Part shown: one piece after another, positions 1-12,130 of the stretch
Layout of the letters: the number at the start of each line of letters is the position of its first letter
How positions within the stretch are numbered: position 1 is the first letter of the stretch
NCBI GenBank assembly: GCA_025890175.1
Contig: JANPYM010000003.1
Span: 210,017-245,162 of the forward strand
DNA: 35,146 nt
Source of the DNA: Ciborinia camelliae
Lineage: Eukaryota > Ascomycota > Leotiomycetes > Helotiales > Sclerotiniaceae
Reading direction: 5' to 3'
Notes under the pieces: generated by a model
What the model was told of the DNA's origin: nothing
Database searches by the model: none
The model's input: only the letters and a program-made list of their open reading frames with translations
Made by a program: the position numbers and the translations under genes

Positions 1-2129
1 TATAAAAAATATTTTAAATCTTTTTAAATAAAATTAAAAAATAATTATTAATCTTTTTTTTTAAATTTGTAATTATTATATCTTCAAATAAAATTTAAAT
101 TTATTTATTTTTTAAATTAAAATAATATTTAATACCCTTAAAATTATTTTTAAATATAATAATAAAAATTTCAAATATTTAAAATTTATTAATATTATTA
201 TAATAAAATTATAATATATTATTAATAAATATATTAAAATAAACTTTTATTATTATTAATAATAATATTAATATTCGATTATATAAATTATAAAAAATAA
301 TAAATTTTTACTAAATATTATTATTATTTTCAAAATATTTTATTATATTATTATTATATATTTTTTACAAATTTATTAATATATAATACTAATTTTTTTA
401 TACAAAAACGTTTTATTATTGATTATTATTATATCCTTAAATATTTTAACAATTATTTTGTTTTTCAAATTTTTTTAATATAAATTAATATTATTAAAAA
501 AAAAATAAAATTTGATTTAATAATAAAGATTTATTAATTGATTTAAATTATAAAAAAATTATAATATTATTATAACAAATAAAACATTTTATTTATTTTA
601 AATAAAATATAAAATTATTTTAAAATAATATTTCAACTATTTTGTTCTTTATTTATATATAATAATCTTTATTTTATATATAATCAAAAGAAATTTAATA
701 AAATATAATTTTAATCAAAATATAAATATTTCGAAATCGTAATATTCATTTATACTCAAATATATCAAAACTATTAATTTTTCTAATAATATATATTAAT
801 TAATAATAAAATTAGTTTTAAATAATAATTTGTAAATTAAAATTTTATAAATTTAAATATTTATATTATTAAAAACAATATAAAATATAAAATTATATAT
901 TTTTAATTATTATATTTGTAATTATTATATTAAATTTATTAATATAATATTTTTTTATATTATTATATTTTTTAACCATTTTTTATATCTAATTAATAAA
1001 ATTAATATTATTAATTATATAAAATTATAATATAAATAATAATCTTACTATAATAATTAATATTATTTTAAATTTTTTGATTTTAATTTTAAAAAAATTT
1101 AATTTTTATTAATATTTTATTAATTAAAACAAAATTTAAAATATAAATCTAAATCTGTTTTTTTTATTAATTAATTTAATTAATAATCAAAAAAAAATTT
1201 GATAAAAAATTTGAAAATTAAAAAATCTTAATTTATATAAATTGAAAACCAATTTAAATAAATTTTTACAAAAAAATTTATAAAAAATATATATTTTGAA
1301 AATAAAATATATAATAAAAATTGTAATAAACAAATATAAAAATATAAAATATTATTTAATAAATATAATTAATATATATATACAAAATTATAATAATAAA
1401 ATTATTTTATAATATTAATACTTAATATTATTAAAATTTTAAAATTATATTAAATTTAAAAATACTATAAAATATTCTAATATAAAATAAATAATTGAAA
1501 TAAATAAATAATAAATAGAATTATACAAAATATTAATTTGGAAATTATTTGATACAAATAATTACAAATAATATATTTCAATTATAATAAATGAAAATAA
1601 AAATATAATTAAAAATAAAAATAAAAATAAAAAAATTAAAGAATTTTGTTATAATAAAACAATAATAAAAAATTAAGAAAATATATAAATAAATATTTAT
1701 ATTATATTATAAATAATAATAATAAATTTATATAATAATATACAAAAATCAAACGAAAATCTATTGATTTTTTTAAATTCAATTTTATTGTTCAACAATC
1801 TTTACTTTCCCCAATTATAATAGCCAGATAATAATTAATATTATAAAAAATAATAAATTTTTAATATTAAATATTAATATAATTTCTTTATTATATTAAT
1901 TATAATAATATTTTATTAAAAAAATAATGTTTAAATAAACAATTTTATTAAAAATTGTAAAATATAAATTTGTTTTTTTTTGTTAAACATTTTATAAATT
2001 TATTTATATTATAAACAATTGTTTATATAATATTTATTAAAATTTGATAATTATATCTATATTTTTAATTTTCGAAATAATAATTTTTGAAAATAATATT
2101 TAATTGATTTATATATTAATATTAATCAA
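1..2129 (-). mobile_element. Ty1/copia family 1, copy A: 5' internal part, cut by window start
   Basis: This stretch is the reverse complement, with many transitions, of about 16145-18280, the 5' internal part of the complete copia copy at 15965-22767. The match is visible from the LTR edge to base 1, so the element continues beyond the window. The part present corresponds to leader and gag, upstream of the protease and integrase recognised in the other copy. No reading frame survives and composition is nearly all A and T. By eye the two copies look roughly 75-80% identical, differing mostly by C/T and G/A. It is a dead RIP-type copy; the family assignment rests on the other copy. Confidence 0.8.
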
Positions 2130-2308
2130 TATCGAATTATTTCGATAATATCAAAATATATATAATAAAAAAATAATATATTATAAAGCATACAGATCGA
2201 TCGTAGATCGATCTGTAAGCTTATATGCCCGCGGGGCGCGGGCATATCGGCCGCACGCGGCCGCACGCTCCGGTGAATCTGCCCTGCAGATTCACTGGTA
2301 TCGCAACA
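2130..2308 (-). repeat. 5' LTR of copia family 1, copy A
   Basis: This 179-bp LTR reads on the minus strand from TGTTGCGATACC at 2308 to ATTCGATA at 2130. It matches the 180-bp LTRs at 15965-16144 and 22588-22767. Positions 2191-2295 are strikingly GC-rich and fold as four successive hairpins: 2191-2217 (12-bp stem, 3-nt loop), 2223-2247 (11-bp stem, GGG loop), 2248-2263 (6-bp stem) and 2273-2295 (10-bp stem, 3-nt loop). The outer half is essentially unmutated in this copy, whereas the part next to the internal region (2130-2185) is AT-converted. The candidate target duplication outside is TTATT (2309-2313); its partner lies outside the window. Confidence 0.85.
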
Positions 2309-5300
2309 TTATTATTAAATTATAATCGTTATTTATTATTTTCCCTTTAATTACTATTATATCAAAAAATTAATAATTTAAAATTTAATAATTTATTTTT
2401 TTTATTAATTTTAATATCTTTTTTGTTTTCGGATTTAAATAATTTATATTATTTATTATATTAAATATAATAACGGATAAATTGAAACTTAAATATTATA
2501 TTAAATATTATATTAATAAAAAGAAAAGAAAAACGAAAAAATATAAATTAAAATCTAATTTTTAAAAAAACAAAAAATTAAAATTAGAAAATTTATAACT
2601 TTAAATTTATTTTAAATTTGTATTAATAATATAACAAATAATAATGATTTTTATAAAAATTATTTAATTATTGAAAGATCCAAAAGAAATTAAATACCTA
2701 AATATTTTATATATTAATTTTTCAAATAATATAATAAAACAATATTATTATTTAATAATTACGAAGTTTATATTAATATAAAATAATTTATAAAATTAAA
2801 ATATTAAAAAAAAATCAAAAAATTCTATTAATAATTAAATAAATATATAATAAAAATTTATATTTGATATAAAAAAAAATGATTTAATATATAAATAAAT
2901 AAAACAATATCTAACATATATAAATAATGTATTATTATTAATAAATCTCTATATTATAGGATTTAGGATTTATATATATATTCAAAAATCAATATTATAG
3001 ATTTTAATAAATAATTAAAATTAAATAAAAAGTTTTTGTTTAAATATATAATAATAAAAAAAATATATATTACTAAAATATATATTTATATATAAATCAA
3101 ATATTTTTGTAAAATTTAATATTAATATATAAAATATTATTATTATTTTTAATAAAAAATATAAAAGATTTTTAAATTTTTATTAATCTTATTAAAAAAA
3201 ATTAATATACTTATTTTTAAATTTACAAATAATAATATTAATATAAAATCTAATAATAAAAAAATTTAATAATAATTTAAATAAAATTTTGTAATATAAA
3301 AATATATAATTTGAAAATAACTTATTTAATTAAAAACAAATTTTTGAAAATATATTGATATAAATATTAATTCACAATAATTAAATTTTTTTTTATTAAT
3401 AAAAATATTAGATATTAATTTTATTTATATAATAAATATATATTTGAGAATTAAACTTTATTAAAAAAAATAATAATATATAAAAAATATCCAAATTATA
3501 TTATTTATTTAAATTACAAATACCCTATTTTTAAAAATTATTATTTTAAATATAATAATTATATAAAATATATTATATATAATAATTATTATTATTTTAA
3601 ATATTAAAAATATTATAAAACAAAAATATATTTATAATAAATTTTTAAATTTAATAAAAATAATAATTTAAATAATAAAAATTATATATTACTAACACAA
3701 AAATTTATAATATTATATATTTTAAATTAAAAAACAAAAATTTAAATAATTCAAATTAAATTTAATATTAACAATAAATTAATTAAAAATAAAAATAATA
3801 AACTTTTATTATTTTTAATTTAATTACCTAATATTTTTATTAAAAATTTGTTAAAAAATTATATTATAAATAATAATAATAATAATAATAAAAATAAAGA
3901 TTTTAAAAAAAAAAATTTAAAAAATTTTATTCTAAATAAAATTTTAAATAATAATATTTTTAATAATAATAAATTAAATAATTTTATAAATAAAAAAATT
4001 AATAATTTTATAAATAAAAAAATTAATATATTTATACCCAAAAAAAAAGATCGATTAATTTAATTATAATTTAAGATTTCAACCCTTTCCTTTCAATTTA
4101 TTTTAATTAATTTTAATAATATAAATATATATATATATATAACAATATTTCTAATCCTATTTTTTTATAATAAAATAAATTTTTAATAATTTAAATAAAA
4201 AAAAATATTTTTAAAAAATTAAATAATTTATTTTTTAAAATATTAAAATAAAAAATTTAAAAAATATTTAAAATAAAAATTTTTCATTTAAAATAAAATA
4301 TTAATAAAACAATTAACAAAATTAATTAATCATTATATTTCAAAAAATAAAAATTTGAAATAAATAAATAAATAAAAATTGAAAAATATATTTTAAAAAA
4401 ATAATAAAATTATTTTTTTAATTATTAAAATAAAATATAATCTAATTAAAATTAAATTATTTTAGAAAAAAAAAAAAACTAAAATTATAATCTATATTAA
4501 TTATTTTTATCATCTTTTCTTTGTTTTTATAACATTTTTTTATATTAATATACAATAATAAAATTTATAATATTTTATATCAAATCATAATAAATATTTT
4601 AATATAAAAAAAAAAAAAATTAAAACTAAAATTATATAAAAAAATTTATAAAATTATTTAGTATATATTATTTAATAATTTAAATTTAAATTTGAAATAT
4701 TTTTTATTAAAATATTACAATTATATTTAAAAATTATTAATTAATAATAATAATATAAATAATAAATATAAAATTTAAAATATATTTATATTATATTTTG
4801 ATATAAAAATAAATTATTTATAAATTTAAAAATAATAATAAAATAAAAAATATTTATAATTTATTAAAATAAAAAAATAATTATTTAAAATTTTGATTTT
4901 ATTAAACAAAAATTTAAATTTAATTTAGTTTTATTATTAATTATTAAGATTATTAATATAATTAAATAATATATAAATTTTATTAATAATTTTTAAATAT
5001 ATTTTAAATATTAAAAAAATTATTATTTAAAATTATAATAAAATTTTAAGAATTATTATTATTACAAATTTTGATTTTTTTATAATTTTTTAAAAAAAGT
5101 TTATATAACCAAAAATATTAATAAAAAAATAAAAGAATTTATATTTTAATAAAATTATATATTTTTTAATTAAATATTATTAATAATTATAATAAATTAA
5201 ATAAAAAATATTAATATTTAATTATTAATAATATTAAAAAAAATAATTAAATATTGTTATAAATATATAAAAAAAAAAAAAGAAATTTTAATTATATTAA

Positions 5301-6480
5301 AATATAAAAATAAATATTATATATTAAATAAATAAAAAGATTTTATTATTTTTATATATATAAAAATTTTTGAACTACCTTATTATTAAAAGAAATTAAT
5401 TTATATAAAAAATATTATATATTTTATTAAATTTAAATATATTAAAAATATTTTAAAAATATATTAATATAAATTTATTATTAAATAAAAATAAAATTAA
5501 ATATATTATAAATATTATAAAATAATTATAAATTATTAAATCAAAATTACAACAATATTACAAAAAAATTTAAAAAAATTTAAAACTTTTTATTTAATTT
5601 GAATTATATTTAATATATATAATATATATAAATTAAATATATAATTTTGATTATTATATTTATAAATATTAAAATATTATTTTTTAAATTATTTTTTATT
5701 ATTTAATATATAAAACAAATTTAAAAAATTTAAATTAAAACAATTATTATTATTTCAAAATATTAATAAATTATATATTTATTAATATATAAAATTTTTT
5801 ATTTATTAATAATATTTAATATAATATTTAAATAAAAATATTTTAATATTATTAAATTATTTATAATTATAATATTAAATTTAATTTTTTTTAATAAATA
5901 AATATTGATTTAAAAAAAATAAATAATAAAATTAAAAAAATTATAAAAAATTAAAAATTAAAAATTAACAAAATTTAAACAAAAATATTTTTTAAATAAC
6001 AAAATATTAAAAAAATTAATAAATTAAATATAGAAAATTAATTAAAGAATTATATATTTAATTAAAATATATATATTAATAAATATATTATTATATTAAA
6101 TATTTGATAAAATATAAAAAATTAAAAAAATCTAAATTATAATTTAAATAATATTAATAAATCCAAAATTTTAAATAAAATATAATAATAAATATATAAT
6201 AAATAAATTATTTATTTTAAATAATTGTTTATTAATTTAATTATTAAATTTTTAAGAATAAATTTGAATAAAATAGTTGAAATTAGAAAAATATATATAA
6301 TTTTGTAAATAAATAAAAAGATTTAATGTTTAATAAAAAAAATAAAAATTATTATTTTTATAATTTTTAAAACAATATTAATTAAAATTGTTATTTTTGA
6401 ATTTAAAAATAATATTATTTATAATTTTTTAAAATTATTAATTAGTAAATTATTCAAAATTTTAGATTTTAATTTATTAA
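2309..6480. other. AT-rich stretch, probably a decayed transposon; no gene resolved
   Basis: Nearly pure A/T with no frame I can assign. It lies directly upstream of the helicase remnant (about 6540-7559), so it may hold the N-terminal part of that element; a Helitron Rep-helicase gene would be large enough to start near 3 kb. I did not find a Rep motif or a Walker A motif, so this is inference from position only. A simple open frame at 3848-4063 is poly-Asn/Lys low complexity and reads open on both strands, which indicates composition rather than coding. Confidence 0.4.
3977..4027. repeat. Two-copy 24-bp tandem repeat
   Basis: Two nearly identical 24-bp units containing AATAATTTTATAAATAAA sit head to tail inside the low-complexity Asn/Lys-like frame. 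They look like local slippage duplication in AT-rich DNA. Confidence 0.6.
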
Positions 6481-7559
6481 AAAGATATTAATAAATATTT
6501 AAATATTATAAATATTTTGTTATAAATAAAAAATTTATAATTAATATTAAATTGTTAAATTGAATTAATTATTAGTTATAGTAAATATTTTTTAAAAATA
6601 ATAATTTTTTTGGAGGATTAAATATTTATTTTATAAAAGATTTTTTTTAATTTAATTTTGTTTTAGATTTTTTAATATATTATTTAGTTTTATATAATTA
6701 AATCAATATTTATAAATATTATAAAACAAAAATCTATAAAAGTCTAAATATTATTTAATAATTTATTAAGATAATAAAATAAATTAGGAATATATTATAA
6801 AATATTATATTTTATTAAATTTTAAAAAAATTATATTTAAAAGAATTATTTATGGATAATTAATAGTTTTTATTATAATAAAAAATATATAATTTGAATT
6901 TTAAAAAAATAATATTATTTAATAATATTTTATAATTTTTTTTAAAAATAGATTAAATATATTAATATAATATTAAAAAATTAATTAAAATTAAATAATC
7001 AATTAAGAAAATAAAGGCTTTAAATTAAAAATATATAAACACAAAATATAGTTTTAGATTTATTATAAATAGTTTAAAGTCTAAACTTTTGTTTTATATT
7101 GGATTAAAGATTATATTAATAAATAATATATAGATAAAATAGGGATTAATAAATAAATTATAAGGCAAAATTTGAGATATAAATTGAAATAATAAATTAA
7201 AATTAAATAAAAATATATTAAATATAGTTTTAATAAAATTTAAAAATTATAATAATTTAATATTTAAAAATTTTTAATATTTAATAATAAATAATAAAGA
7301 AAAGATAATATTAATTTTTTTTAAAAATTATAAATTTTTTTAAATAAATAAATTATATATAAAAACAAATATTTTATTAATAATAATTTATATAATTATT
7401 ATTTATAAATTTTAAAAAATAATATTAAATAAAATAATTTTAAGTATATTTTCAAAATAGAATTTTATTTTTAATTTTAATTATATTACAATTTTACAAA
7501 TGAAAAAAATAATTAGATTATTATTTAATAACTTATTCGATTTTAAAAAACTTTTATAA
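6480..7559 (+). pseudogene. PIF1/Helitron-type DNA helicase remnant, C-terminal half
   Basis: Forward translation in one frame, ignoring stops, follows the C-terminal half of fungal PIF1-like helicases of the kind found in Helitrons. FGGLNIYF then KDFF*F at 6609-6653 matches FGG..I.F.GDFFQLPPV (helicase motif III). GLKIILINNI*IK*GLINK at about 7110-7170 matches GARVMLT.N.WT..GLVNG. NIVLIKFKNYN near 7220-7255 matches the following V.LVKFD.Y strand. IYIIIIYKF* near 7400 matches AYAITIHKSQ (motif VI). RLLFNNLFDF at 7515-7544 matches the final SRVK..GLLFE.PFDF block. TAG/TAA/TGA replace Trp and Gln codons and there is no net frameshift from 6540 to 7559. A possible motif II (IDE) near 6484-6510 is in another frame. 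In Helitrons this enzyme unwinds DNA for rolling-circle transposition. No terminal hairpin/CTRR end was located. Confidence 0.8.
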
Positions 7560-8304
7560 ATCAAACAAAATATTATCAAAAAAAAAATTTGTAATCAAAA
7601 TATTAAATAATAATAATATTTTAAAAATTTTGAAATAAAAAAACGATTGGATATATTAGATATAGTAATATTAACAAAATTAAAATTAAAGGATAATAAT
7701 GAAAATAACAAATCTAAAATAGGGCTATAAAGTAAAAAGGATAATTAAAAAGATAATGTAAACAATAAAAATGAAAATAATATTAAGAATAAAAATTAAT
7801 TTAAATTTGGTTAATTATAAAATAAATATTGTAAAATAATTTCGAGTATTAATTAAATGTTCAATGATAATAAATAATTTTTAATATTATTAGATTTGAA
7901 ATAAAAGATTAATAATCAAAATTATATTTATTAAAGATTTATTATATATTTAATATATATAACGTTAAGTATATAATTAATTGCTTTTTTATTGTAATAA
8001 TATATAACATTCTTTATACAACAATATATTTTATATTTTATTTTGATTATTGATTTTACTTTTTTCAAATATATTTATTGTTTATAATAATATAATTATA
8101 GGATTCAATAATAATTATTGATTATTTTATTAAAAATCAAAATAACAAAATATTTAATTTTTTTTAATATACTTTATTAATTTTTTATATAAATATTTAA
8201 ATTTTTTTAAACTTTTTCGAATTCGATTTTTTCAATTTTCAAATTTTATAATAATTTTTATTATATTACACAAAATATTAATACTTTTTATAATATCAAA
8301 ATTG
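7560..8304. other. AT-rich stretch downstream of the helicase remnant
   Basis: No gene is recognised. The helicase frame continues to about 7730 with weak similarity to a charged C-terminal tail. A segment at 7721-7740 (AGGGCTATAAAGTAAAAAGG) recurs almost unchanged at 24211-24230, so it may belong to a repeated element. The rest is decayed AT-rich DNA. Confidence 0.4.
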
Positions 8305-8640
8305 TTATTTATTTTAATTTTTATTAAAACTATTTTGTTTGATTTTTTTTTTAATATAATATTTATTAAAACTATTTTATTTTATTTTTTATTTATTATA
8401 ATTTTTATTAAAATTATAATATCCTTTTTTATATTTATTATAGCTTTTATTAAAGTTATAATATTCTTTTTCGTATTTATTATAATTTCTACTAAAACTA
8501 TAATATCCTTCTCCATATTTATTATAATTATTACTAAAACTATAATATTCCTTTCTATATCTATTATAATTATTACTAAAATTATTTTATTTTATTTCTT
8601 ATTTATTATAATTTTTATTAAAACTTCTTTTTCTTTTCTT
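8305..8640. repeat. Tandem array, 8 units of exactly 42 bp
   Basis: The anchor ATTAAAA/ACTAAAA recurs at 8323, 8365, 8407, 8449, 8491, 8533, 8575 and 8617, each exactly 42 bp apart with no indel. A multiple of three kept this strictly suggests former coding sequence. The minus strand of the central units reads as a 14-residue repeat, NNYNKYGEGYYSFS and variants, while the flanking units carry stops. The plus strand is open across the array (8302-8667) but encodes only Ile/Phe/Lys runs, which I take as a by-product of composition. I do not recognise the protein. The array lies just left of the duplicated assembly segment. Confidence 0.8.
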
Positions 8641-8668
8641 TTATTTTCAATATACAATATAATTTAAG

Positions 8669-8760
8669 ATTATAATAAAATTAAAAATTATAATAAAGCT
8701 AAAAACTATAATAAAGCTAAAAATTATAATAAAATTATAATAAAATTAAAAATTATAATT
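8669..8760. repeat. Degenerate 18-bp tandem repeat
   Basis: Units of AATAAAGCTAAAAACTAT and variants repeat about four to five times, one of them shortened to 11 bp. The plus strand would read as a six-residue NKAKNY repeat. The unit shares AAAAATTATAATAAA with the reverse complement of the neighbouring 42-bp repeat, so the two arrays face each other roughly as an inverted repeat. The duplicated assembly segment begins inside this array at 8700, which probably explains why the assembler stopped here. Confidence 0.7.
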
Positions 8761-10410
8761 AAATTAATTTTAAATAAATAAACAATTTTTTTTAAAAGTT
8801 AAATTATTTTAAAGATAAATTGAAAATTGAAATTTTAATTTATAATTTTTTTTAAAAATTATTAAAATAAAATAATATTATAAATTTATTTTTTTATATT
8901 TCTTTTTTTAATAAATTTAAAATAAATATTATAAATAATATTTTTAATTATTTTTAATTATTTATTAATAAATATATTTTATATAATTTTTTATATTATT
9001 TATTTCTTTTTCGAAAATTTCAATTTTAATATCAAAAAATATAAAAAAGATTATCGAAATCTAATTTATAAATATTTTTTTATTTTATATTAATTTTAAT
9101 AAAACTTTTAAAAACTAAATTTATATAAATTTGATATAATTTATATTTAAAATTATATTTAAAACCAAAAAAACAAAAAAGATTAAAAAAAGAAATTAAA
9201 TAAATCGATATAATTAATTAAATTTTTTTTTTTAAAAATTATTATAAATAAAAAAAACTAAAAAAAATATTTTTATTTATTATTATTTAAACTAAAATTT
9301 TATAATTATTTAAAATCTTAAAAATGTTTTTTCAAAAAAAAATTTTTAATAATATAAAAAATATATATATATTATTATATAAAAACTTTATAAAACTAAA
9401 TAAATATTTTCAAAAAATCTTTTAATTTAATATATTAATAAATCTTTATTTTAAATTTTTTATTTTTCAATATTTGTTTTTTCAAAAACAAAAAAACAAA
9501 TTAATATTAAATAAAAAATATAATTATTATAATAAATATTAATATTTTTTTTTTTTTGAAAAATATATTAACTTAATAAAATAATTATAAAAAAAATATA
9601 TAAATTATATTATTTTTAAATAAAAATATAATCAATTTATATTTAAATAATAATAATATAAAATTCTTTTATTTTTTTAATATTTAAAAATATAAAACTA
9701 ACTTTTTTTAATTAATAATTGATTTTTATATTTTAAAAATCTTTTAATTAATAATATTTTTCATATTATTTTTTTATTTATCTTTTTTTTTAAAAAACTT
9801 TTCAAAAAATTTATTATAATTTCTTTAACAAAAATTAAATAAAAATATTTGGATAATAAACGTTTTTTAAAAATTATTATATTTATTTTAATTTATAAAA
9901 TCAAATATTTCAAAATAATCAAATTTATTAATATTTCTACAATTTTTTTTAAAATTGTTGAAGATCATATCACTATACTATATTCACTGTAATATCACTA
10001 TGATCTACTTTATTTCCTAAAGTAACTTAGCTTTTTATTATACAGTATCCTTTATTTACTTTATAGTTTTTATATATAGTTTTAGTTTAAATATATATTA
10101 TATATTTAATAGATTATAAGGCCTATATAATCGCATTTTCCATTAACAATTATATTGAATTCAAATATAACTTTTTTTAATCCTTTTTTTGTTATTACAA
10201 AATAAAAAAAAATAATTATATTTAAAAATAATAATTGAAATGAATTTAAAGATTCGATTTTTTTGATATTAGCTTTTGCTAAAATTATTAATATTATAAA
10301 AAACGTTAAAAAGAAGCCAAATGTTTTGGGTAACAAAAATTTGTTTAATAATTATAAAAAGCATTGTAATTATGCTTTATTAATCTTAAGCTTCAATATT
10401 AATAATATAT
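8700..10410. repeat. First copy of a 1.71-kb duplicated segment (probable assembly artefact)
   Basis: 8700-10410 matches 10421-12130 base for base except for one homopolymer (nine A at 9334-9342 versus eight A at 11055-11062). The copies abut the ten-N gap exactly on both sides. The segment contains left flanking DNA, the family 2 5' LTR and the start of gag. The simplest reading is that two overlapping contig ends were scaffolded rather than merged. Near-perfect identity is also unlikely for a real duplication in a region whose other repeats are heavily mutated. Confidence 0.9.
9956..10111 (+). repeat. Artefactual second image of the family 2 5' LTR
   Basis: Identical to 11676-11831 and part of the duplicated contig end. 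It should not be counted as a separate LTR. The sequence after it to 10410 is the same gag start as at 11832-12130. An open frame that runs from 10263 through the Ns to 10502 is a chimera made by the gap. Confidence 0.85.
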
Positions 10411-10420
10411 NNNNNNNNNN
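10411..10420. other. Assembly gap (10 N)
   Basis: Ten Ns separate the two copies of the 1.71-kb segment. The round number suggests a placeholder of unknown or negative length rather than a measured gap. Confidence 0.98.
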
Positions 10421-12130
10421 TAAAAACTATAATAAAGCTAAAAATTATAATAAAATTATAATAAAATTAAAAATTATAATTAAATTAATTTTAAATAAAT
10501 AAACAATTTTTTTTAAAAGTTAAATTATTTTAAAGATAAATTGAAAATTGAAATTTTAATTTATAATTTTTTTTAAAAATTATTAAAATAAAATAATATT
10601 ATAAATTTATTTTTTTATATTTCTTTTTTTAATAAATTTAAAATAAATATTATAAATAATATTTTTAATTATTTTTAATTATTTATTAATAAATATATTT
10701 TATATAATTTTTTATATTATTTATTTCTTTTTCGAAAATTTCAATTTTAATATCAAAAAATATAAAAAAGATTATCGAAATCTAATTTATAAATATTTTT
10801 TTATTTTATATTAATTTTAATAAAACTTTTAAAAACTAAATTTATATAAATTTGATATAATTTATATTTAAAATTATATTTAAAACCAAAAAAACAAAAA
10901 AGATTAAAAAAAGAAATTAAATAAATCGATATAATTAATTAAATTTTTTTTTTTAAAAATTATTATAAATAAAAAAAACTAAAAAAAATATTTTTATTTA
11001 TTATTATTTAAACTAAAATTTTATAATTATTTAAAATCTTAAAAATGTTTTTTCAAAAAAAATTTTTAATAATATAAAAAATATATATATATTATTATAT
11101 AAAAACTTTATAAAACTAAATAAATATTTTCAAAAAATCTTTTAATTTAATATATTAATAAATCTTTATTTTAAATTTTTTATTTTTCAATATTTGTTTT
11201 TTCAAAAACAAAAAAACAAATTAATATTAAATAAAAAATATAATTATTATAATAAATATTAATATTTTTTTTTTTTTGAAAAATATATTAACTTAATAAA
11301 ATAATTATAAAAAAAATATATAAATTATATTATTTTTAAATAAAAATATAATCAATTTATATTTAAATAATAATAATATAAAATTCTTTTATTTTTTTAA
11401 TATTTAAAAATATAAAACTAACTTTTTTTAATTAATAATTGATTTTTATATTTTAAAAATCTTTTAATTAATAATATTTTTCATATTATTTTTTTATTTA
11501 TCTTTTTTTTTAAAAAACTTTTCAAAAAATTTATTATAATTTCTTTAACAAAAATTAAATAAAAATATTTGGATAATAAACGTTTTTTAAAAATTATTAT
11601 ATTTATTTTAATTTATAAAATCAAATATTTCAAAATAATCAAATTTATTAATATTTCTACAATTTTTTTTAAAATTGTTGAAGATCATATCACTATACTA
11701 TATTCACTGTAATATCACTATGATCTACTTTATTTCCTAAAGTAACTTAGCTTTTTATTATACAGTATCCTTTATTTACTTTATAGTTTTTATATATAGT
11801 TTTAGTTTAAATATATATTATATATTTAATAGATTATAAGGCCTATATAATCGCATTTTCCATTAACAATTATATTGAATTCAAATATAACTTTTTTTAA
11901 TCCTTTTTTTGTTATTACAAAATAAAAAAAAATAATTATATTTAAAAATAATAATTGAAATGAATTTAAAGATTCGATTTTTTTGATATTAGCTTTTGCT
12001 AAAATTATTAATATTATAAAAAACGTTAAAAAGAAGCCAAATGTTTTGGGTAACAAAAATTTGTTTAATAATTATAAAAAGCATTGTAATTATGCTTTAT
12101 TAATCTTAAGCTTCAATATTAATAATATAT
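10421..12130. repeat. Second copy of the 1.71-kb duplicated segment
   Basis: Begins directly after the gap with TAAAAACTATAATAAAGCTA, the sequence at 8700, and stays collinear with the first copy to AATAATATAT at 12130. Here it continues into the rest of the family 2 element. This is the copy to keep for the real locus. 10490-11631 is left flanking AT-rich DNA in which I recognise no gene. Confidence 0.9.
11676..11831 (+). repeat. 5' LTR of copia family 2
   Basis: Starts TGTTGAAGATCATATCACTA and ends TTTAATA (from TTCAACA), giving the TGTTGAA...TTCAACA terminal inverted repeat usual for copia. The first half keeps its C and G, while the second half, next to the internal region, is C-to-T and G-to-A converted. 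The 3' LTR shows the reverse polarity. GATTATAAGGCC at 11832-11843 follows directly and is the candidate primer binding site, probably GGTTAT... before mutation. Confidence 0.85.

Noticed and set aside
2191..2295. GC-rich hairpin island considered as a Helitron 3' end, tRNA cluster or mitochondrial GC cluster
   Set aside because: The three copies, TGTTG/CAACA ends, 180-bp length and ATAGC duplication around 15965-22767 show it is a copia LTR. A nuclear gene with spliceosomal introns rules out mitochondrial DNA for the window.
3848..4063. 71-residue Asn/Lys-rich open frame, with a mirror frame on the minus strand
   Set aside because: Both strands read open because the sequence has hardly any codons other than A/T ones; no motif or homology pattern.
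8302..8667. 121-residue Ile/Phe-rich open frame, possible membrane protein
   Set aside because: It is the translation of the 42-bp array on the less plausible strand; the hydrophobicity follows from T-rich codons.
10263..10502. Plus-strand open frame running through the ten Ns
   Set aside because: It joins the real gag start to unrelated left-flank DNA across an artificial gap.
11826..12056. Minus-strand open frame of 76 residues (also at 10106-10336)
   Set aside because: It is antisense to the LTR end and gag start of copia family 2, and its second occurrence is the assembly duplicate. The plus strand carries the recognisable gag block.
8700..12130. Recent segmental duplication of copia family 2 end
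   Set aside because: Near-identity, exact abutment to the Ns on both sides and a start inside a tandem array fit an assembly overlap much better.
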